22,909 nt of DNA. Origin: Microcystis aeruginosa W13-11. Lineage in GTDB: Bacteria; Cyanobacteriota; Cyanobacteriia; Cyanobacteriales; Microcystaceae. The stretch covers positions 1 to 22,909 of the forward strand of contig JAADBR010000055.1 of NCBI GenBank assembly GCA_009995705.1, read 5' to 3'. The position numbers and the translations under genes were made by a program. Positions 6,033-16,333 of this stretch are shown here, piece after piece; position 1 is the stretch's first letter, and the number at the start of each line of letters is the position of its first letter. The notes under the pieces are model-generated. The model saw only the letters and a program-made list of their open reading frames with translations. It was not told where the DNA came from and made no database searches.

Positions 6033-7892
6033 TTAATTCTGTTCTAAATACCCCTGATAACTTGACCGGAACTGTTCGATCGATAAGTCCTTTGTCCAAT
6101 ATTCTACCAGAGCATGACCCCAGGCCCAAGCTTCCCTGTCGGCAGTGCTAGAATTTTCTAATAGTATTGGCCAAAGTGCCAATAAATCAAAACTTTTATT
6201 CTCCGTATTTAAGAGAGAAGAAAGCTCATAGGCCATCTGTAATTTACCGATCGCTACTGGTAATTGTTCCACAGGAATTTGTTCAGCTAAAAGATAGGCT
6301 AAAGTCGGTCTTCCCGTGGCTAAAGTGGAGATAAAACCGAGAATAGGACTTTTTAATAGGGCCGTTAAACCTTGCCCCGTGGCCATCTGTAAAGTATAGC
6401 GATCGATTATTTTAGCCGCTGCCAGAGTTCGAGTTTCTAAATCCGCTAAAAAACGGGCTAAACGCAACTGTTTTGCGGGCGCAATTGCCTCTAGCAAAGC
6501 GATTGATAACTCCTCATCCCCCCAAGCTTCTCTATCTGGCTGTTGACTGACCATCGGCAAAATGCGATCGCAGAGATCCTCGAATAATTCCGCCCGATAC
6601 TGCAAGCAATCGCGGATATTGACTTCTTTGGGACTTTCTCCTGTCAGCCAATTATAGGGGGGTTGCCACTCTCGCAGCGGACGCAGGCGATCAACTTGAG
6701 AAACACAGACTATAACTGGTAAACTGTCAATAGTTTGTTGCAAATCTTTAAGAAAAGCCTCATCCATGGCCAGGGCGGGATCGAGGGCGGGGGTGACAAG
6801 AATCAATAAATCGGCGTTTTTGGCATAATTTAGAACTTTTTGCCGATAATCAGCCCGATTAGCCTGTTCGTAGCCCGGGGTATCCCAGAGGATTAACTCG
6901 TCTCCTTCTGGGGTTTGCCAATGGTAGGATTGGATCGCGTCGGTACTGGGCAATAGATCCACTTGGGCTAAATCGGTCCGAAAGAGAGTATTGATTAAAC
7001 TGCTTTTGCCGGCCCCAGTGCGTCCAACCAGCAGAATATTAACCGGTTGGCGATCGATTTCCGTGATCGGTTCCGCTTGGGCGAGAATTTCCTTGAGAGT
7101 AGTAGTGGCGATTTTGGTCTTGGTGGGGAGAGTGGGGGCGAGATTACTGCCACTGTAGAGTAACACCGCTTGGCGAGAGAGATTTCTTAGGGCATTTTCC
7201 CGCAAAACTTGCCCTAAATTGACTAATAATTGCTGATCCGCTCGATCGCTGTATTTTTGACTGGCCACTTTAGCCACGGCCGCAGCGGGATTGATTACCC
7301 ATTGCGCCCAATTCCAGACCTGCCAAAGTTTTTGGGCCGAGGGTTGCAATTTTTGATAAACTTCGTAGGCTTGATAGGCTTGGCCGATGGTGATTTGATT
7401 CAAGGCCGGGGAAAGATTCTGCATCCAGCGATCGCTATCATCCACGGTTCCCCGAATTAAACCGTAGGCCTGGGGAATGTAAATATTTAATAATGGGTAC
7501 TTGACATCGGGGTAATAGATCTGAGCGATGGCACTGACCAAATCCTGACAGCGTTGCCAAAAAGTCGCCCAATCTTCCCAAACCGGGCGATCATTGCGGG
7601 CCTCGACGATAATCCTCTCGATAATTTCCTCGACATTGCCCCCAGAATCACCGTCGGGAGGGATTAATTCTGCCTTAATTTCCCCAATGGTGGCTTCAAT
7701 TTCCCTGACCACCTGGCGCGTCCATTTGACCAACAGGAAGCGCCAAGCAACAAAAATCAGGGTAAAAACTGCCCAAATCCAATTTAAACCCCATTGATTG
7801 ATCTGGAAACTGGCGGCCACGATCACAAAGATGACCACGGCAGCGATCGGAACTGCTAAAATCAACCCTTGCCAAGTTTTTAACCGTAACAT
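6033..7892 (-). CDS. Membrane-anchored P-loop GTPase (TRAFAC, Era/HSR1-like)
   Basis: The 619-residue protein has two hydrophobic segments near the N-terminus (about residues 9-28 and 35-55), consistent with a membrane hairpin. A helical region follows to about residue 280 and then a GTPase domain. In that domain G1 is GRTGAGKS (290-297), G3 is DTPG (337-340), and the G4 equivalent is SQVD (398-401), where classical enzymes have NKxD. The last 150 residues are helical. Proteins of this build in cyanobacteria are usually annotated only as GTPase or GTP-binding HSR1-related. The substrate or partner is unknown. The gene is monocistronic as far as can be seen, and the phosphatase upstream ends 211 bp away. 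Confidence 0.85.
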   Translation of the reverse strand: MLRLKTWQGLILAVPIAAVVIFVIVAASFQINQWGLNWIWAVFTLIFVAWRFLLVKWTRQVVREIEATIGEIKAELIPPDGDSGGNVEEIIERIIVEARNDRPVWEDWATFWQRCQDLVSAIAQIYYPDVKYPLLNIYIPQAYGLIRGTVDDSDRWMQNLSPALNQITIGQAYQAYEVYQKLQPSAQKLWQVWNWAQWVINPAAAVAKVASQKYSDRADQQLLVNLGQVLRENALRNLSRQAVLLYSGSNLAPTLPTKTKIATTTLKEILAQAEPITEIDRQPVNILLVGRTGAGKSSLINTLFRTDLAQVDLLPSTDAIQSYHWQTPEGDELILWDTPGYEQANRADYRQKVLNYAKNADLLILVTPALDPALAMDEAFLKDLQQTIDSLPVIVCVSQVDRLRPLREWQPPYNWLTGESPKEVNIRDCLQYRAELFEDLCDRILPMVSQQPDREAWGDEELSIALLEAIAPAKQLRLARFLADLETRTLAAAKIIDRYTLQMATGQGLTALLKSPILGFISTLATGRPTLAYLLAEQIPVEQLPVAIGKLQMAYELSSLLNTENKSFDLLALWPILLENSSTADREAWAWGHALVEYWTKDLSIEQFRSSYQGYLEQN

Positions 7893-7955
7893 TGCTCGAT
7901 CTGGTTTTTTTCCATTCTACCGATCTCCGCTTCTCGGTTAGGGGGCAGAAATTAA

Positions 7956-8015
7956 GCTCTCTTGGGTTTGGTAGGTAAAATGTCTTTTAAGATACAGTAC
8001 CGTCAGCGAAGGACT
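7956..8015. repeat. Dispersed ~60-bp repeat, copy 1
   Basis: This stretch aligns with 22453-22513. The first 28 bases differ at only two positions, and AAGATACAGT recurs after a short variable part. The second copy lies just beside the ISKra4-type transposase relic, so both may be remains of one mobile-element end. Confidence 0.65.
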
Positions 8016-8062
8016 AGAACGAACCACAAAGACGCAAAGGACACAAAGATTGATCGCTCCTA
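8016..8062. repeat. Purine-rich dispersed repeat (CACAAAGACGCAAAGGACAC type)
   Basis: The sequence ACCACAAAGACGCAAAGGAC and its continuation resemble a short intergenic repeat often seen in bacterial genomes. No second copy exists in this window, so the call rests on recollection of the pattern. Confidence 0.3.
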
Positions 8063-8103
8063 TATAAGTTAAACTAATCACACAAAGAATAAGAGAGCAG
8101 AAA

Positions 8104-8979
8104 TTAGACAGTGGCATCAATTTGGGCGAGGATTGCCGTGGACAACTGACAAAGTTGTTGATGACAAGGACCATTACTGGCCATGATCCCCCCCCATTGC
8201 CGCACATCGCCGCGATTATAGCGCACCGGTTGACCGTCAAAGTAGGAGAATTTGCCGCCGGCTTCCGTTAAAATCAACTCTGGAGCCGCAAAATCCCAGT
8301 CTTTAGCCGCCGATTTCCCCGATAGGGAGATATAAACATCGGATTTTTGTTCGAGGATCGTGGCAATTTTACAGCCCACACTACCCACATAATTTTTACC
8401 TAAGAAGGGTATTTGACTTAATAAATTATCAAAACGCTGGTCGCGATGGGTACGACTAACCACCAGATAGAGGTCGGTAATTTGATCTTTATTGGCAACT
8501 TTTACTGGTGTAACATTGCCGTCGCTAGTTTCTAGAAAAGTGCCTTTTCCTTTTTGGGCAAAATAGAGTTTTTCTTGATCCGGTAGGGCAACCACGGCGA
8601 TGATCGGTCTTCCTTGATAGCATAAGGCGATATGTAGGGCATATTCTCCCGTTTTGTCGATAAAATCGCGGGTTCCGTCCAAAGGATCGATAATCCATAC
8701 CCAATCTTTCGGGATAGCTTCATTACCCTGGTGGGTTTCCTCGCTCAGATAACCAAAGTCGATATCCGAGAAATTTGTTTGTAATTCCGCTAAAATATAG
8801 TGATTTGCCGCTAAATCCGCCGCCGTCACCGGTTCGCCTTTTTTTTCCTCGTTGACGGCTAAATCCTGTTCACCCCGGTGGTAGGATTGGAGGATCTTAG
8901 CACCACCCCAACCGACGGCACGAGTCACAGCTAAAATGCGATCGAGCGTTTCGGTATCTTGACAGGTTAAATTAATCAT
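8104..8979 (-). CDS. cysQ: CysQ/IMPase-family phosphatase, probable 3'(2'),5'-bisphosphate nucleotidase
   Basis: The 291-residue protein belongs to the Li+-sensitive, Mg2+-dependent inositol monophosphatase superfamily. Metal-binding motifs are EE at residues 80-81, DPLDGT at 98-103, and WDFAAPELILTEAGG near 230-243. The N-terminal EKKGEPVTAADLAAN segment matches the family's xEPVTxAD motif. Such enzymes hydrolyse PAP (the by-product of PAPS reductase) or inositol or fructose phosphates. The sequence alone does not settle the substrate. CysQ is favoured by the overall pattern and by cysH in the same window. The start is an ATG at 8977-8979. Confidence 0.82.
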   Translation of the reverse strand: MINLTCQDTETLDRILAVTRAVGWGGAKILQSYHRGEQDLAVNEEKKGEPVTAADLAANHYILAELQTNFSDIDFGYLSEETHQGNEAIPKDWVWIIDPLDGTRDFIDKTGEYALHIALCYQGRPIIAVVALPDQEKLYFAQKGKGTFLETSDGNVTPVKVANKDQITDLYLVVSRTHRDQRFDNLLSQIPFLGKNYVGSVGCKIATILEQKSDVYISLSGKSAAKDWDFAAPELILTEAGGKFSYFDGQPVRYNRGDVRQWGGIMASNGPCHQQLCQLSTAILAQIDATV

Positions 8980-9071
8980 AAAATAGCCTCAGTTTTTCAG
9001 ACCTATTATCTACTAAATTGAAAGACTGGCATCTTAGCTTATCATCCCTTGCTTCCTAGCCTCCGACTTGC

Positions 9072-9914
9072 TTAATTTTGCTCTTGCCAAAAATAATCGG
9101 CGGGTTTTTTGGTTTCTGCTGGTGATGATTGAGGAGCGTCTCCCAAAAAAACCGAGCGCTGGCTAACGCGATCGCCTAATCTTCTTTGGACTCGACTGGG
9201 AATACCGTAACCGTAGGCAATATGACCTTTTCCTGCTAGGACGATAATCTGATAGTCGGGATGAGCTTGCCAGAATTTAGCGATCGCATCGGCCATGGTT
9301 TCATCCCAGAGAACCTGTGCCAAAAAAAAGAGATTGAATCCCTGACTGCTGCCCCCCGTGTGTTGCTCATAAACGGCTAAGATCTGTTGACGGTATTCCT
9401 CGCTATCCTGGTTTATTTCGCTTTTAGGGGGAATGTAGGTCATTTCTGAGGTGGAGAGGCTTTCTAAGCCCTCCTGTGCCACTTTTCTAGTGATTTCCGT
9501 GGGTGTATTGAGGGCGATCACTGGTAGTTTTTTCGCCTTGGCCAAGCGCAGGATCGGGGCGTAAAATTCCCAATCAAATCCCCAACGTTGGTCGTATTCA
9601 CTTTTTTCTCTCAACTCATTTTCGCTAATTTGGCCCGCTAAATACTGATCCAAATAGATTTGGTAAGGACGTTGAAACATCTCAAAACCGATCGCTATTT
9701 GGGGATTATTAGCCTGTAAATACTCGATAATAACTAATTGGGCCTGATGGTCGGCTTGACTATCATGTCTTTCTCCCAGATAAATAATCTCGGCTGTTTT
9801 TAAATCTGCCAGAATTTGTTTTTGGCTATTAGTAAAACTCCAGGCCCGGGGCAGCAAAATAAACAGTAGGCAGAGGGCAAGGAAAACAGGAAAAAAGCGT
9901 TGGGGGAATTTCAT
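9072..9914 (-). CDS. ChaN-like exported protein (haem-binding uptake family, DUF399)
   Basis: The 280-residue product starts with a signal peptide (Lys/Arg, then a long Leu/Phe core, ending near PRAWSF). The mature part carries the ChaN signature: IIYLGERHDSQADHQ, then FEMFQRPYQ, WDETMADAI, and a C-terminal VLAGKGHIAYGYGIPSR. The family includes Campylobacter ChaN, which binds haem in a dimer. Histidines in ERHDS and GKGH are conserved among relatives. A function in iron or haem handling is possible but unproven for cyanobacteria. It is oriented like its neighbours, with a terminator of petH just upstream. Confidence 0.85.
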   Translation of the reverse strand: MKFPQRFFPVFLALCLLFILLPRAWSFTNSQKQILADLKTAEIIYLGERHDSQADHQAQLVIIEYLQANNPQIAIGFEMFQRPYQIYLDQYLAGQISENELREKSEYDQRWGFDWEFYAPILRLAKAKKLPVIALNTPTEITRKVAQEGLESLSTSEMTYIPPKSEINQDSEEYRQQILAVYEQHTGGSSQGFNLFFLAQVLWDETMADAIAKFWQAHPDYQIIVLAGKGHIAYGYGIPSRVQRRLGDRVSQRSVFLGDAPQSSPAETKKPADYFWQEQN

Positions 9915-9960
9915 CTTTTTAAAAGCCTTTTAAAAAACTGATCTTAACCGAAGCCATGAC

Positions 9961-9984
9961 AAAAAGGGTGGACAATGCCCACCC
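9961..9984 (-). terminator. Intrinsic terminator of petH
   Basis: Read on the minus strand, GGGTGG and CCACCC form a perfect 6-bp stem with a 7-nt loop, followed at once by five T residues. It lies about 30 bp after the petH stop codon. Confidence 0.85.
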
Positions 9985-10012
9985 GCAAAAATTTTCAGAG
10001 AACCTTTTTGGT

Positions 10013-11260
<1,248 letters not shown>

Positions 11261-11434
11261 CTACCATCGGTACACTACTCCTAGGCCTAATTGAGAGTTA
11301 TCTTAAAAAAACCACAGACATCGCTTTTATCCTTCCCTTGAAAATAGCTCAACTCTCTGGTTAAAATCTGTTACATTTGCAGCATTTTACTTTTTATTAA
11401 GATTTATGCTACTTTTTCCCATTTATGCTAAAAA

Positions 11435-11471
11435 TCCCCCTGGTTGGCCTGATGAGGACAAGAGCGGGGGA
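11435..11471 (-). terminator. Terminator of the CpcD-like gene
   Basis: On the minus strand, TCCCCC at the start and GGGGGA at the end pair. The loop contains a further inner stem (TTG.CCT with AGG.CAA), and TTTTTA follows. It lies 29 bp after the stop of the CpcD-like gene and separates it from petH. The rest of 11213-11434 is AT-rich leader and promoter DNA of petH in which I identify no specific site. Confidence 0.7.
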
Positions 11472-11499
11472 CAGATATTAGCAATAATTATTTTTTCAA

Positions 11500-11724
11500 C
11501 TACTCGGCCGCGGCAGCGTTTAAGGGTTTAATGCTGACGATGCGAGCGCCTAAACCGGTAATCCGACGCATTTCTTGATTCATGCGGCTATAGGGAACGG
11601 TTAAAAAGACACTGCCACTCTTACGGATAGAATAATCTAGGTTATCAGTCTTGTCATTTTGACTCAAACCGACGACTTCATAGACAAAAAGGCGGTTTTC
11701 CTTGGCACTAGAGAGACTTTGCAT
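11500..11724 (-). CDS. Free-standing CpcD-like phycobilisome linker, paralogue of the PetH linker domain
   Basis: The 74-residue protein is a single CpcD domain (residues ~10-68). It matches the PetH linker domain at most positions, including VYEV.GL.QND.TD.LDYSIR and [15 protein letters not shown]. CpcD proteins cap phycobilisome rods. The closeness to PetH rather than to a typical rod cap, and the position just upstream of petH in the same direction, suggest a local duplication. A GGAG ribosome-binding motif precedes the ATG by about eight bases. A terminator separates it from petH, so the two are probably separate transcripts. It has no hinge and only a short Ala-rich tail. Confidence 0.88.
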   Translation of the reverse strand: MQSLSSAKENRLFVYEVVGLSQNDKTDNLDYSIRKSGSVFLTVPYSRMNQEMRRITGLGARIVSIKPLNAAAAE

Positions 11725-11810
11725 CGAAATGGCTCCTACATTGATGTTATAGTTCTCTAGTTTAGCCTAGCAGGGAGACTAGCAATCTAGCTAATGGCCG
11801 ATTTACAGCC

Positions 11811-11953
11811 GTTTATTCTACCATGACGCTCGATCGCAATTGCCCACAGGCCGCATCGGCCGCTAAACCTCTTTTTCCCGTTCTAAAACAGTTTTAAAAG
11901 CCCTGTTCTCTTTTGATCAGGCCGTTGATAATCCACCTCTTGAATGGGATTAA
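11811..11953 (-). pseudogene. Decayed duplicate of the rlmN 3' end
   Basis: Bases 11811-11859 are identical to 12870-12918, which are the last codons and stop of rlmN. After one mismatch the next 12 bases also match. A segment of about 23 bases present in rlmN is then missing, and similarity resumes with scattered changes to about 11953. The copy has the same orientation as rlmN and cannot code for anything useful. The remaining parts of 11725-12039 show nothing else I can name. Confidence 0.85.
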
Positions 11954-12039
11954 GTGATCGCTGTTAATTGTTTGAAGATAAGCCTGCTGATAAGTCCCCA
12001 CGCCACCACCTTGATCTAGGGTAGTTGATTGATGTCGTA

Positions 12040-12600
12040 CTACTTATCATCCTTGATGATTTCTCGCAGGTCTGGATCAAAGTGAATGTGGGTAATATAC
12101 ACTCCTTTAGGGGTCTGTAAGGTGACAAATTCTACAAACAAAGAATCTTGTTCGTGCTGAAGTTTCAGGAAAAAACGTCTTAAAAACTTATTCTGGGGAT
12201 AGATAAGTTCTTGCAGGAAAATAGATTGTTTACAAGGTCCACTAGCTTGATTGTATTGTTTGAGAATTTTTTTCAGTTTCAAACGGAATTCCTCCCAGCC
12301 TTGTACTTCACTTCTAACTTGTTCAGCTGATTCAAAAAAATCCTCATGATCCTTGGCGAATTTAATTGCGTTATCTAACCACACATCAACTGCACCACCA
12401 GTATTGCCCGCTAGATAAAGTTCCAATCCTTGACGAACAGGCATGGGAAGTTGTGCCATCTCCTCATCATCAATTATGATCAAGGTGGGTGTGGTTGATT
12501 CTTTGCTAACGAGTAGCGGTTGACTGTAAGCTATGCCAGGAAAATAATTCAAAACCGCTAAAGTTCCTAAAGCTGCAATTGCTAATATTTTACTTTTCAT
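12040..12600 (-). CDS. Exported hypothetical protein
   Basis: The frame can start earlier, but ATG 12598-12600 begins a clear signal peptide (MKSKILAIAALGTLAVLNYF, cleavage near AYS) and is preceded by AAGGA. The precursor is 186 residues. The mature part is mixed alpha/beta and charged. It contains a GNTGGAVDVWLDNAIKFA helix, a single Cys in GPCKQS, and a C-terminal strand pattern FVEFVTLQTPKGVYITHIHF. No known domain is recognised. The gene is flanked by intact rlmN on one side and a decayed copy of the rlmN 3' end on the other, so it sits inside a duplicated or inserted segment. Confidence 0.65.
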   Translation of the reverse strand: MKSKILAIAALGTLAVLNYFPGIAYSQPLLVSKESTTPTLIIIDDEEMAQLPMPVRQGLELYLAGNTGGAVDVWLDNAIKFAKDHEDFFESAEQVRSEVQGWEEFRLKLKKILKQYNQASGPCKQSIFLQELIYPQNKFLRRFFLKLQHEQDSLFVEFVTLQTPKGVYITHIHFDPDLREIIKDDK

Positions 12601-12811
12601 GATCCTTACCCCTGAACTCGAAGAAATTACCAATAGTCGAGTTGCTGTACTAAAATTCACTTCTCTGACAAAATTCCGCAACAGGACAACCAAAACCGCT
12701 AGTTAAAGAAGCACACTTAACAGTTATCTGCCCTACTGTTGAAGTGTTACCCGATAACCACCCCGATCTTGATTAAATTTTACAATTATTAACAAACCCC
12801 ACAGACAACAC

Positions 12812-12840
12812 TCCTCTGTTACTCCAATTATAACAGAGGA
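12812..12840 (-). terminator. Stem-loop after rlmN, possible terminator
   Basis: TCCTCTGTTA at 12812-12821 pairs perfectly with TAACAGAGGA at 12831-12840 around a 9-nt loop. On the minus strand it lies about 30 bp after the rlmN stop. No T-tract follows, so termination is uncertain. Confidence 0.5.
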
Positions 12841-12871
12841 AACTGATGATGGAGTAGTGAACAAATTAAGT

Positions 12872-13885
12872 TTATTCTACCATGACGCTCGATCGCAATT
12901 GCCCACAGGCCGCATCGGTCGCTAAACCTCTCGAATAACGGACAGTAACGGCGACTTTTTCCTGTTCTAAAATAGTTTTAAAAGTCTTAATTCTCTTTTC
13001 ATCAGGCCGTTGATAATCCACCTCCTGAATGGGATTATAGGGGATTAAATTGACGTGAGATTGAAACCCTTTCACCAGTTTAACTAATTCCCTTGCCTGT
13101 TCGGGTAAATCATTCACTCCCGCTAAAAGAATGTATTCAAATGTCACCCTTCGTCCCGTGATTTGAACGTATTCCTGACAGTCTTGGATCAGATCACTTA
13201 GGGGATAATGGTCGGCACTGGGGATTAATTTTGCTCGCACTTGTTGATTAGAAGCATGGAGACTAACGGCAAAAGTTACTTGTAAATTATGTTCCGCTAG
13301 TTGCTTGATTTTATGGGGTAATCCCACGGTAGAAATCGTTAAACAACGCTGACCGATACCCACATCTTGATTCAGGGAATGAATTGCTGTCACCACTTCG
13401 GGTATATTTAATAAAGGTTCCCCCATACCCATAAATACCACATGACTAACTCGCTGTTGAAAATCCTCCTGTACTGTTAATACTTGGTCAACGATTTCAT
13501 ACGCCTTTAAATTACGAGTAAAACCCCCTTTTCCCGTGGCACAAAAATCACAGGCCATGGGACAACCCACTTGGGAAGAAACACAGACTGTCAATCTTTT
13601 TTCCCTAGGAATTCCCACCGCTTCGATAATTAAACCATCCGCCAGTTTTAGCAGATATTTACGAGTGCGATCGGGTGCTACACTGCGATAATGTATGAGG
13701 GAACGACCGATAGGATAATCCGCCAGCTTGCTGCGCCATTCTTGGGGAAATACGGAAATATCCGCTAAGGAATGCACCCCTTTTTCGTATAGCCATTGGT
13801 GTAATTGTTTCCCCCGATAAGCCGGTTGTCCCTGGTCTTTTACCCAGTCGGTCAGTTCCTCTAAAGATTTCGCTAGTAAAGTCAT
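12872..13885 (-). CDS. rlmN: 23S rRNA A2503 / tRNA A37 C2-methyltransferase RlmN
   Basis: RlmN is a radical-SAM enzyme that methylates C2 of A2503 in 23S rRNA and of A37 in some tRNAs. The 337-residue length is normal. The cluster-binding cysteines are C108, C112 and C115 in [12 protein letters not shown]. The GMGEPLLN motif and the SLHASN segment are present. The C-terminal cysteine that accepts the methyl intermediate is in AACGQL (about residue 327). The N-terminal helical RNA-binding domain is complete. The start is an ATG at 13883-13885. The last codons are duplicated at 11811-11953. Confidence 0.96.
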   Translation of the reverse strand: MTLLAKSLEELTDWVKDQGQPAYRGKQLHQWLYEKGVHSLADISVFPQEWRSKLADYPIGRSLIHYRSVAPDRTRKYLLKLADGLIIEAVGIPREKRLTVCVSSQVGCPMACDFCATGKGGFTRNLKAYEIVDQVLTVQEDFQQRVSHVVFMGMGEPLLNIPEVVTAIHSLNQDVGIGQRCLTISTVGLPHKIKQLAEHNLQVTFAVSLHASNQQVRAKLIPSADHYPLSDLIQDCQEYVQITGRRVTFEYILLAGVNDLPEQARELVKLVKGFQSHVNLIPYNPIQEVDYQRPDEKRIKTFKTILEQEKVAVTVRYSRGLATDAACGQLRSSVMVE

Positions 13886-14209
13886 AATTATTATCGTTGA
13901 TCACCTTATCATTCTAACCGATCGATCATCCCTAGGAGCAAAACCCTAACAAAATTGTATTGATTAATTGACATTTTTTCCCTTTGCTCCTTCAACTTAA
14001 AATGAGCCTGACGACGAAAACAAATCTAGTCCGAAGCTTGATTTTTTTTACTTTTCATTTAACTTAACTGTTCAAAGGGAACTGTCAGCGCCATAATAAT
14101 CGATGGACTTCGATCGAGAACAGAAATTTTATGAGTTGCCAGCAAAAAAAGTCAATAGGGGAAAGTAAGGAGCTATTCAGTTGTAAAAGCAATATTTAAG
14201 CGAAAATTT
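13886..14209. other. Divergent intergenic region between rlmN and the RimK-like gene
   Basis: These 324 bp must hold promoters for both genes. TTGACA occurs at 13968-13973, but I find no -10 box at proper spacing. AT-rich stretches and a GGAG-like motif near 14168 are the only other notable features. No RNA gene or ORF is seen. Confidence 0.4.
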
Positions 14210-15115
14210 ATGAAAATCGCTATTTTATCGCAAGATGCTTCTCTTTATTCCACCAAGCGACTGAAAGAAGCGGGAGAGGCTCAAGGTCATGAGGTACGGG
14301 TGATCAATTATTTGCGCTGTTACATGAACATCACCTCCCATAAACCCACAGTTTTTTATAACGGTAAACCCTTGGAGAGTTTCGACGCGATTATCCCCCG
14401 TATTGCTGCCTCAAAAACCTTCTATGGAACCGCAGTCGTCCGACAATTCGAGGTGATGAATGTTTTTACTGCCAACGACTCGCAAGCAATTTCTCGGTCG
14501 CGGGATAAATTGCGTTGTCTGCAAATCCTGGCCAGGGAAGGGATAGGCCTACCAGTGACGGGAATTGCTCACGCAACTCAAGATATCGATGGTTTAATCG
14601 AAACCGTCGGCGGCACCCCTCTAGTGATTAAATTATTAGAGGGAACTCAAGGTATTGGGGTAGTTTTAGCGGAAACCGACCAAGCAGCCAAGTCAGTTAT
14701 TGAAGCTTTTCGGCAATTAGAGGCTAATATTCTAGTACAAGAGTATATTGAAGAGGCCCGTGGGGCAGATCTGCGCTGTTTTGTCATCGATGGAAAAGTG
14801 GTAGCCTCGATGAAGCGACAGGGAGCCGAAGGGGATTTTCGTTCTAATCTTCACCGCGGTGGCAAAGCAGAAAAGATAAAATTAACCCCGGAGGAACGCA
14901 GTACGGCTATACGGGCCACTAAAGCCATGGGTTTACGGGTTGCGGGTGTGGACTTATTACGGTCCAATCACGGACCTGTGGTTATCGAGGTCAATTCCTC
15001 TCCCGGTTTAGAAGGAATAGAAACAGCCACCAGTGTGGATGTGGCCAAAAAAATTATCGATTTTGTCGCTAAAAATGCCACCCTAGTCCTAAATCGCGAT
15101 CGATATCAATATTAG
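14210..15115 (+). CDS. rimK: RimK-family ATP-grasp alpha-L-glutamate ligase
   Basis: RimK-type enzymes add glutamate residues to a protein or small-molecule C-terminus using ATP. In E. coli the target is ribosomal protein S6. The 301-residue product has the N-terminal pre-ATP-grasp region (MKIAILSQD...[11 protein letters not shown]) and the ATP-grasp core with [15 protein letters not shown]. It also has [18 protein letters not shown] and the metal-binding end [21 protein letters not shown], where the Glu and Asn bind Mg2+. All look intact. The true acceptor in cyanobacteria is not clear from sequence. The gene is alone on its strand, with dispersed repeats after the stop. Confidence 0.88.
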   Translation: MKIAILSQDASLYSTKRLKEAGEAQGHEVRVINYLRCYMNITSHKPTVFYNGKPLESFDAIIPRIAASKTFYGTAVVRQFEVMNVFTANDSQAISRSRDKLRCLQILAREGIGLPVTGIAHATQDIDGLIETVGGTPLVIKLLEGTQGIGVVLAETDQAAKSVIEAFRQLEANILVQEYIEEARGADLRCFVIDGKVVASMKRQGAEGDFRSNLHRGGKAEKIKLTPEERSTAIRATKAMGLRVAGVDLLRSNHGPVVIEVNSSPGLEGIETATSVDVAKKIIDFVAKNATLVLNRDRYQY

Positions 15116-15128
15116 CCGTCAGCCTTGC

Positions 15129-15183
15129 ATCAGTTATCAGTTATCAAATGTGAGTTTTTAGTTTACTGTTTACTGAAAAAGCT
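15129..15183. repeat. Dispersed TATCAGTTATCAG-type repeat, copy 1
   Basis: ATCAGTTATCAGTTA, then a variable stretch, then TTAGTTTACTGTT.ACTGAAAA and AGCT. The same order is found at 22333-22385. A short further ATCAGTTATCAGT occurs near 15219. Confidence 0.7.
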
Positions 15184-15225
15184 CCCCACACCCTACACCC
15201 CTTAAACAGGATTTAGGATCAGTTA

Positions 15226-16281
15226 TCAGTCGGCAAATACACGGACGCTATCGGGAATAATTGATAGTTTTACCTTTGTACCGATGTCTAATTGGGTGTT
15301 AATCGTTGTTCTAGCGTGGATTTGGCTGCCGGTAGCCGTTAGCAGACAATAACGGTATTCCCGCCCCAAAAATTGGCGATCGCAAATAACTAGCTCTCCC
15401 GTCTCATCCGGCTTAATTTTGACATCTTCCTCTCTCAGCATCAATTCCCCTTTGTCCAAATCTTGACCATCAGGAATTTCCCAGACTCCTATCTCGGTTT
15501 GCCATTGTTCCCCCTTCCGTCTAGCGGGGAGAAAGTTAGCTTGGGTGACAAACTCAGCCACGAATCGCGAGGCCGGATGACTATAAATTTCTTCGGGATT
15601 GTTAATTTGTTCTAATTTTCCTTGACAAATGACCGCAATTGTGTCACTAATCACCATTGCTTCCTCCCGGTCGTGGGTGACAAAAATGGCCGAGATACCA
15701 GTCGCTTTCAGGATATGACGGATCTCGTGCCGTAACCGTTGCCGTACCTGGACATCGAGATTACTTAAAGGTTCATCTAAGAGGATTAAAGAGGGTTTTG
15801 GGGCTAAAGCGCGGGCGAGGGCGACTCTTTGCTGTTGTCCTCCCGATAGCTGATGGGGATAACGTTTTTCTAGTCCTTGCAGTCCGACTAAATCCAAAGT
15901 TTCCGCCACCCTAGCGTTAATAGCTCTGCTCGATAATTTCTCCCCAGAATTTTTTAACCCGAAGGCGATATTGTCAGCAATGCTTAAATGGGGAAAAAGA
16001 GCGTAATCCTGAAAAACCATGCCCGTATTGCGTTTTTCCGGAGGAATAAAGGTTTTTTCGTCGGCAACTATTCGCCCTCCCAATTCAATCACTCCTTGAG
16101 ATGGTTTTTCAAATCCCGCAATCATCCGCAGTAGAGTGGTTTTACCGCAGCCCGACGGGCCCAATAATCCGAGAATTTCGCCCTCTGTTAAACTAAAACT
16201 GATATTATCGACAGCTAGAGTAGGAGAAGCGGGAAAACGCTTGTTAACCTCGGATAAACGCAGAATGATAGACTTTTTCAT
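15226..16281 (-). CDS. ABC transporter ATP-binding protein, FutC-like (ferric iron uptake)
   Basis: The 351-residue ATPase has Walker A GPSGCGKT (41-48), Q-loop MVFQDYALFP, signature LSGGQ (144-148), Walker B ILLDEP (to 170) and the H-loop His202 in VTHDREEA. A C-terminal TOBE-like domain (about 240-350) places it in the CUT1/ferric-iron/spermidine class of importer ATPases, and the sequence style is that of FutC/FbpC. It would drive ferric iron import with a permease and periplasmic binding protein, neither of which is in the window. Sulfate, molybdate or polyamine uptake are less likely alternatives. It is transcribed divergently from the phosphorylase-like gene. Confidence 0.82.
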   Translation of the reverse strand: MKKSIILRLSEVNKRFPASPTLAVDNISFSLTEGEILGLLGPSGCGKTTLLRMIAGFEKPSQGVIELGGRIVADEKTFIPPEKRNTGMVFQDYALFPHLSIADNIAFGLKNSGEKLSSRAINARVAETLDLVGLQGLEKRYPHQLSGGQQQRVALARALAPKPSLILLDEPLSNLDVQVRQRLRHEIRHILKATGISAIFVTHDREEAMVISDTIAVICQGKLEQINNPEEIYSHPASRFVAEFVTQANFLPARRKGEQWQTEIGVWEIPDGQDLDKGELMLREEDVKIKPDETGELVICDRQFLGREYRYCLLTATGSQIHARTTINTQLDIGTKVKLSIIPDSVRVFAD

Positions 16282-16333
16282 GGTGAGAAAGACAATCGCC
16301 CAGTCAGTGGCAGGGCTATTTACTTAAGAATTA

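Noticed and set aside
7938..8240. 100-residue minus-strand frame overlapping the phosphatase end
   Set aside because: It overlaps the real phosphatase gene in another frame and its remaining part lies in dispersed repeats.
13968..14000. TTGACA as a promoter for the RimK-like gene
   Set aside because: No -10 hexamer lies at 16-19 bp spacing; the nearest TTAAAAT is about 23 bp away.
14210..15115. Cyanophycin or peptide natural-product ligase
   Set aside because: The length and motifs are those of a simple RimK ligase, and no precursor peptide or biosynthetic partner lies nearby.
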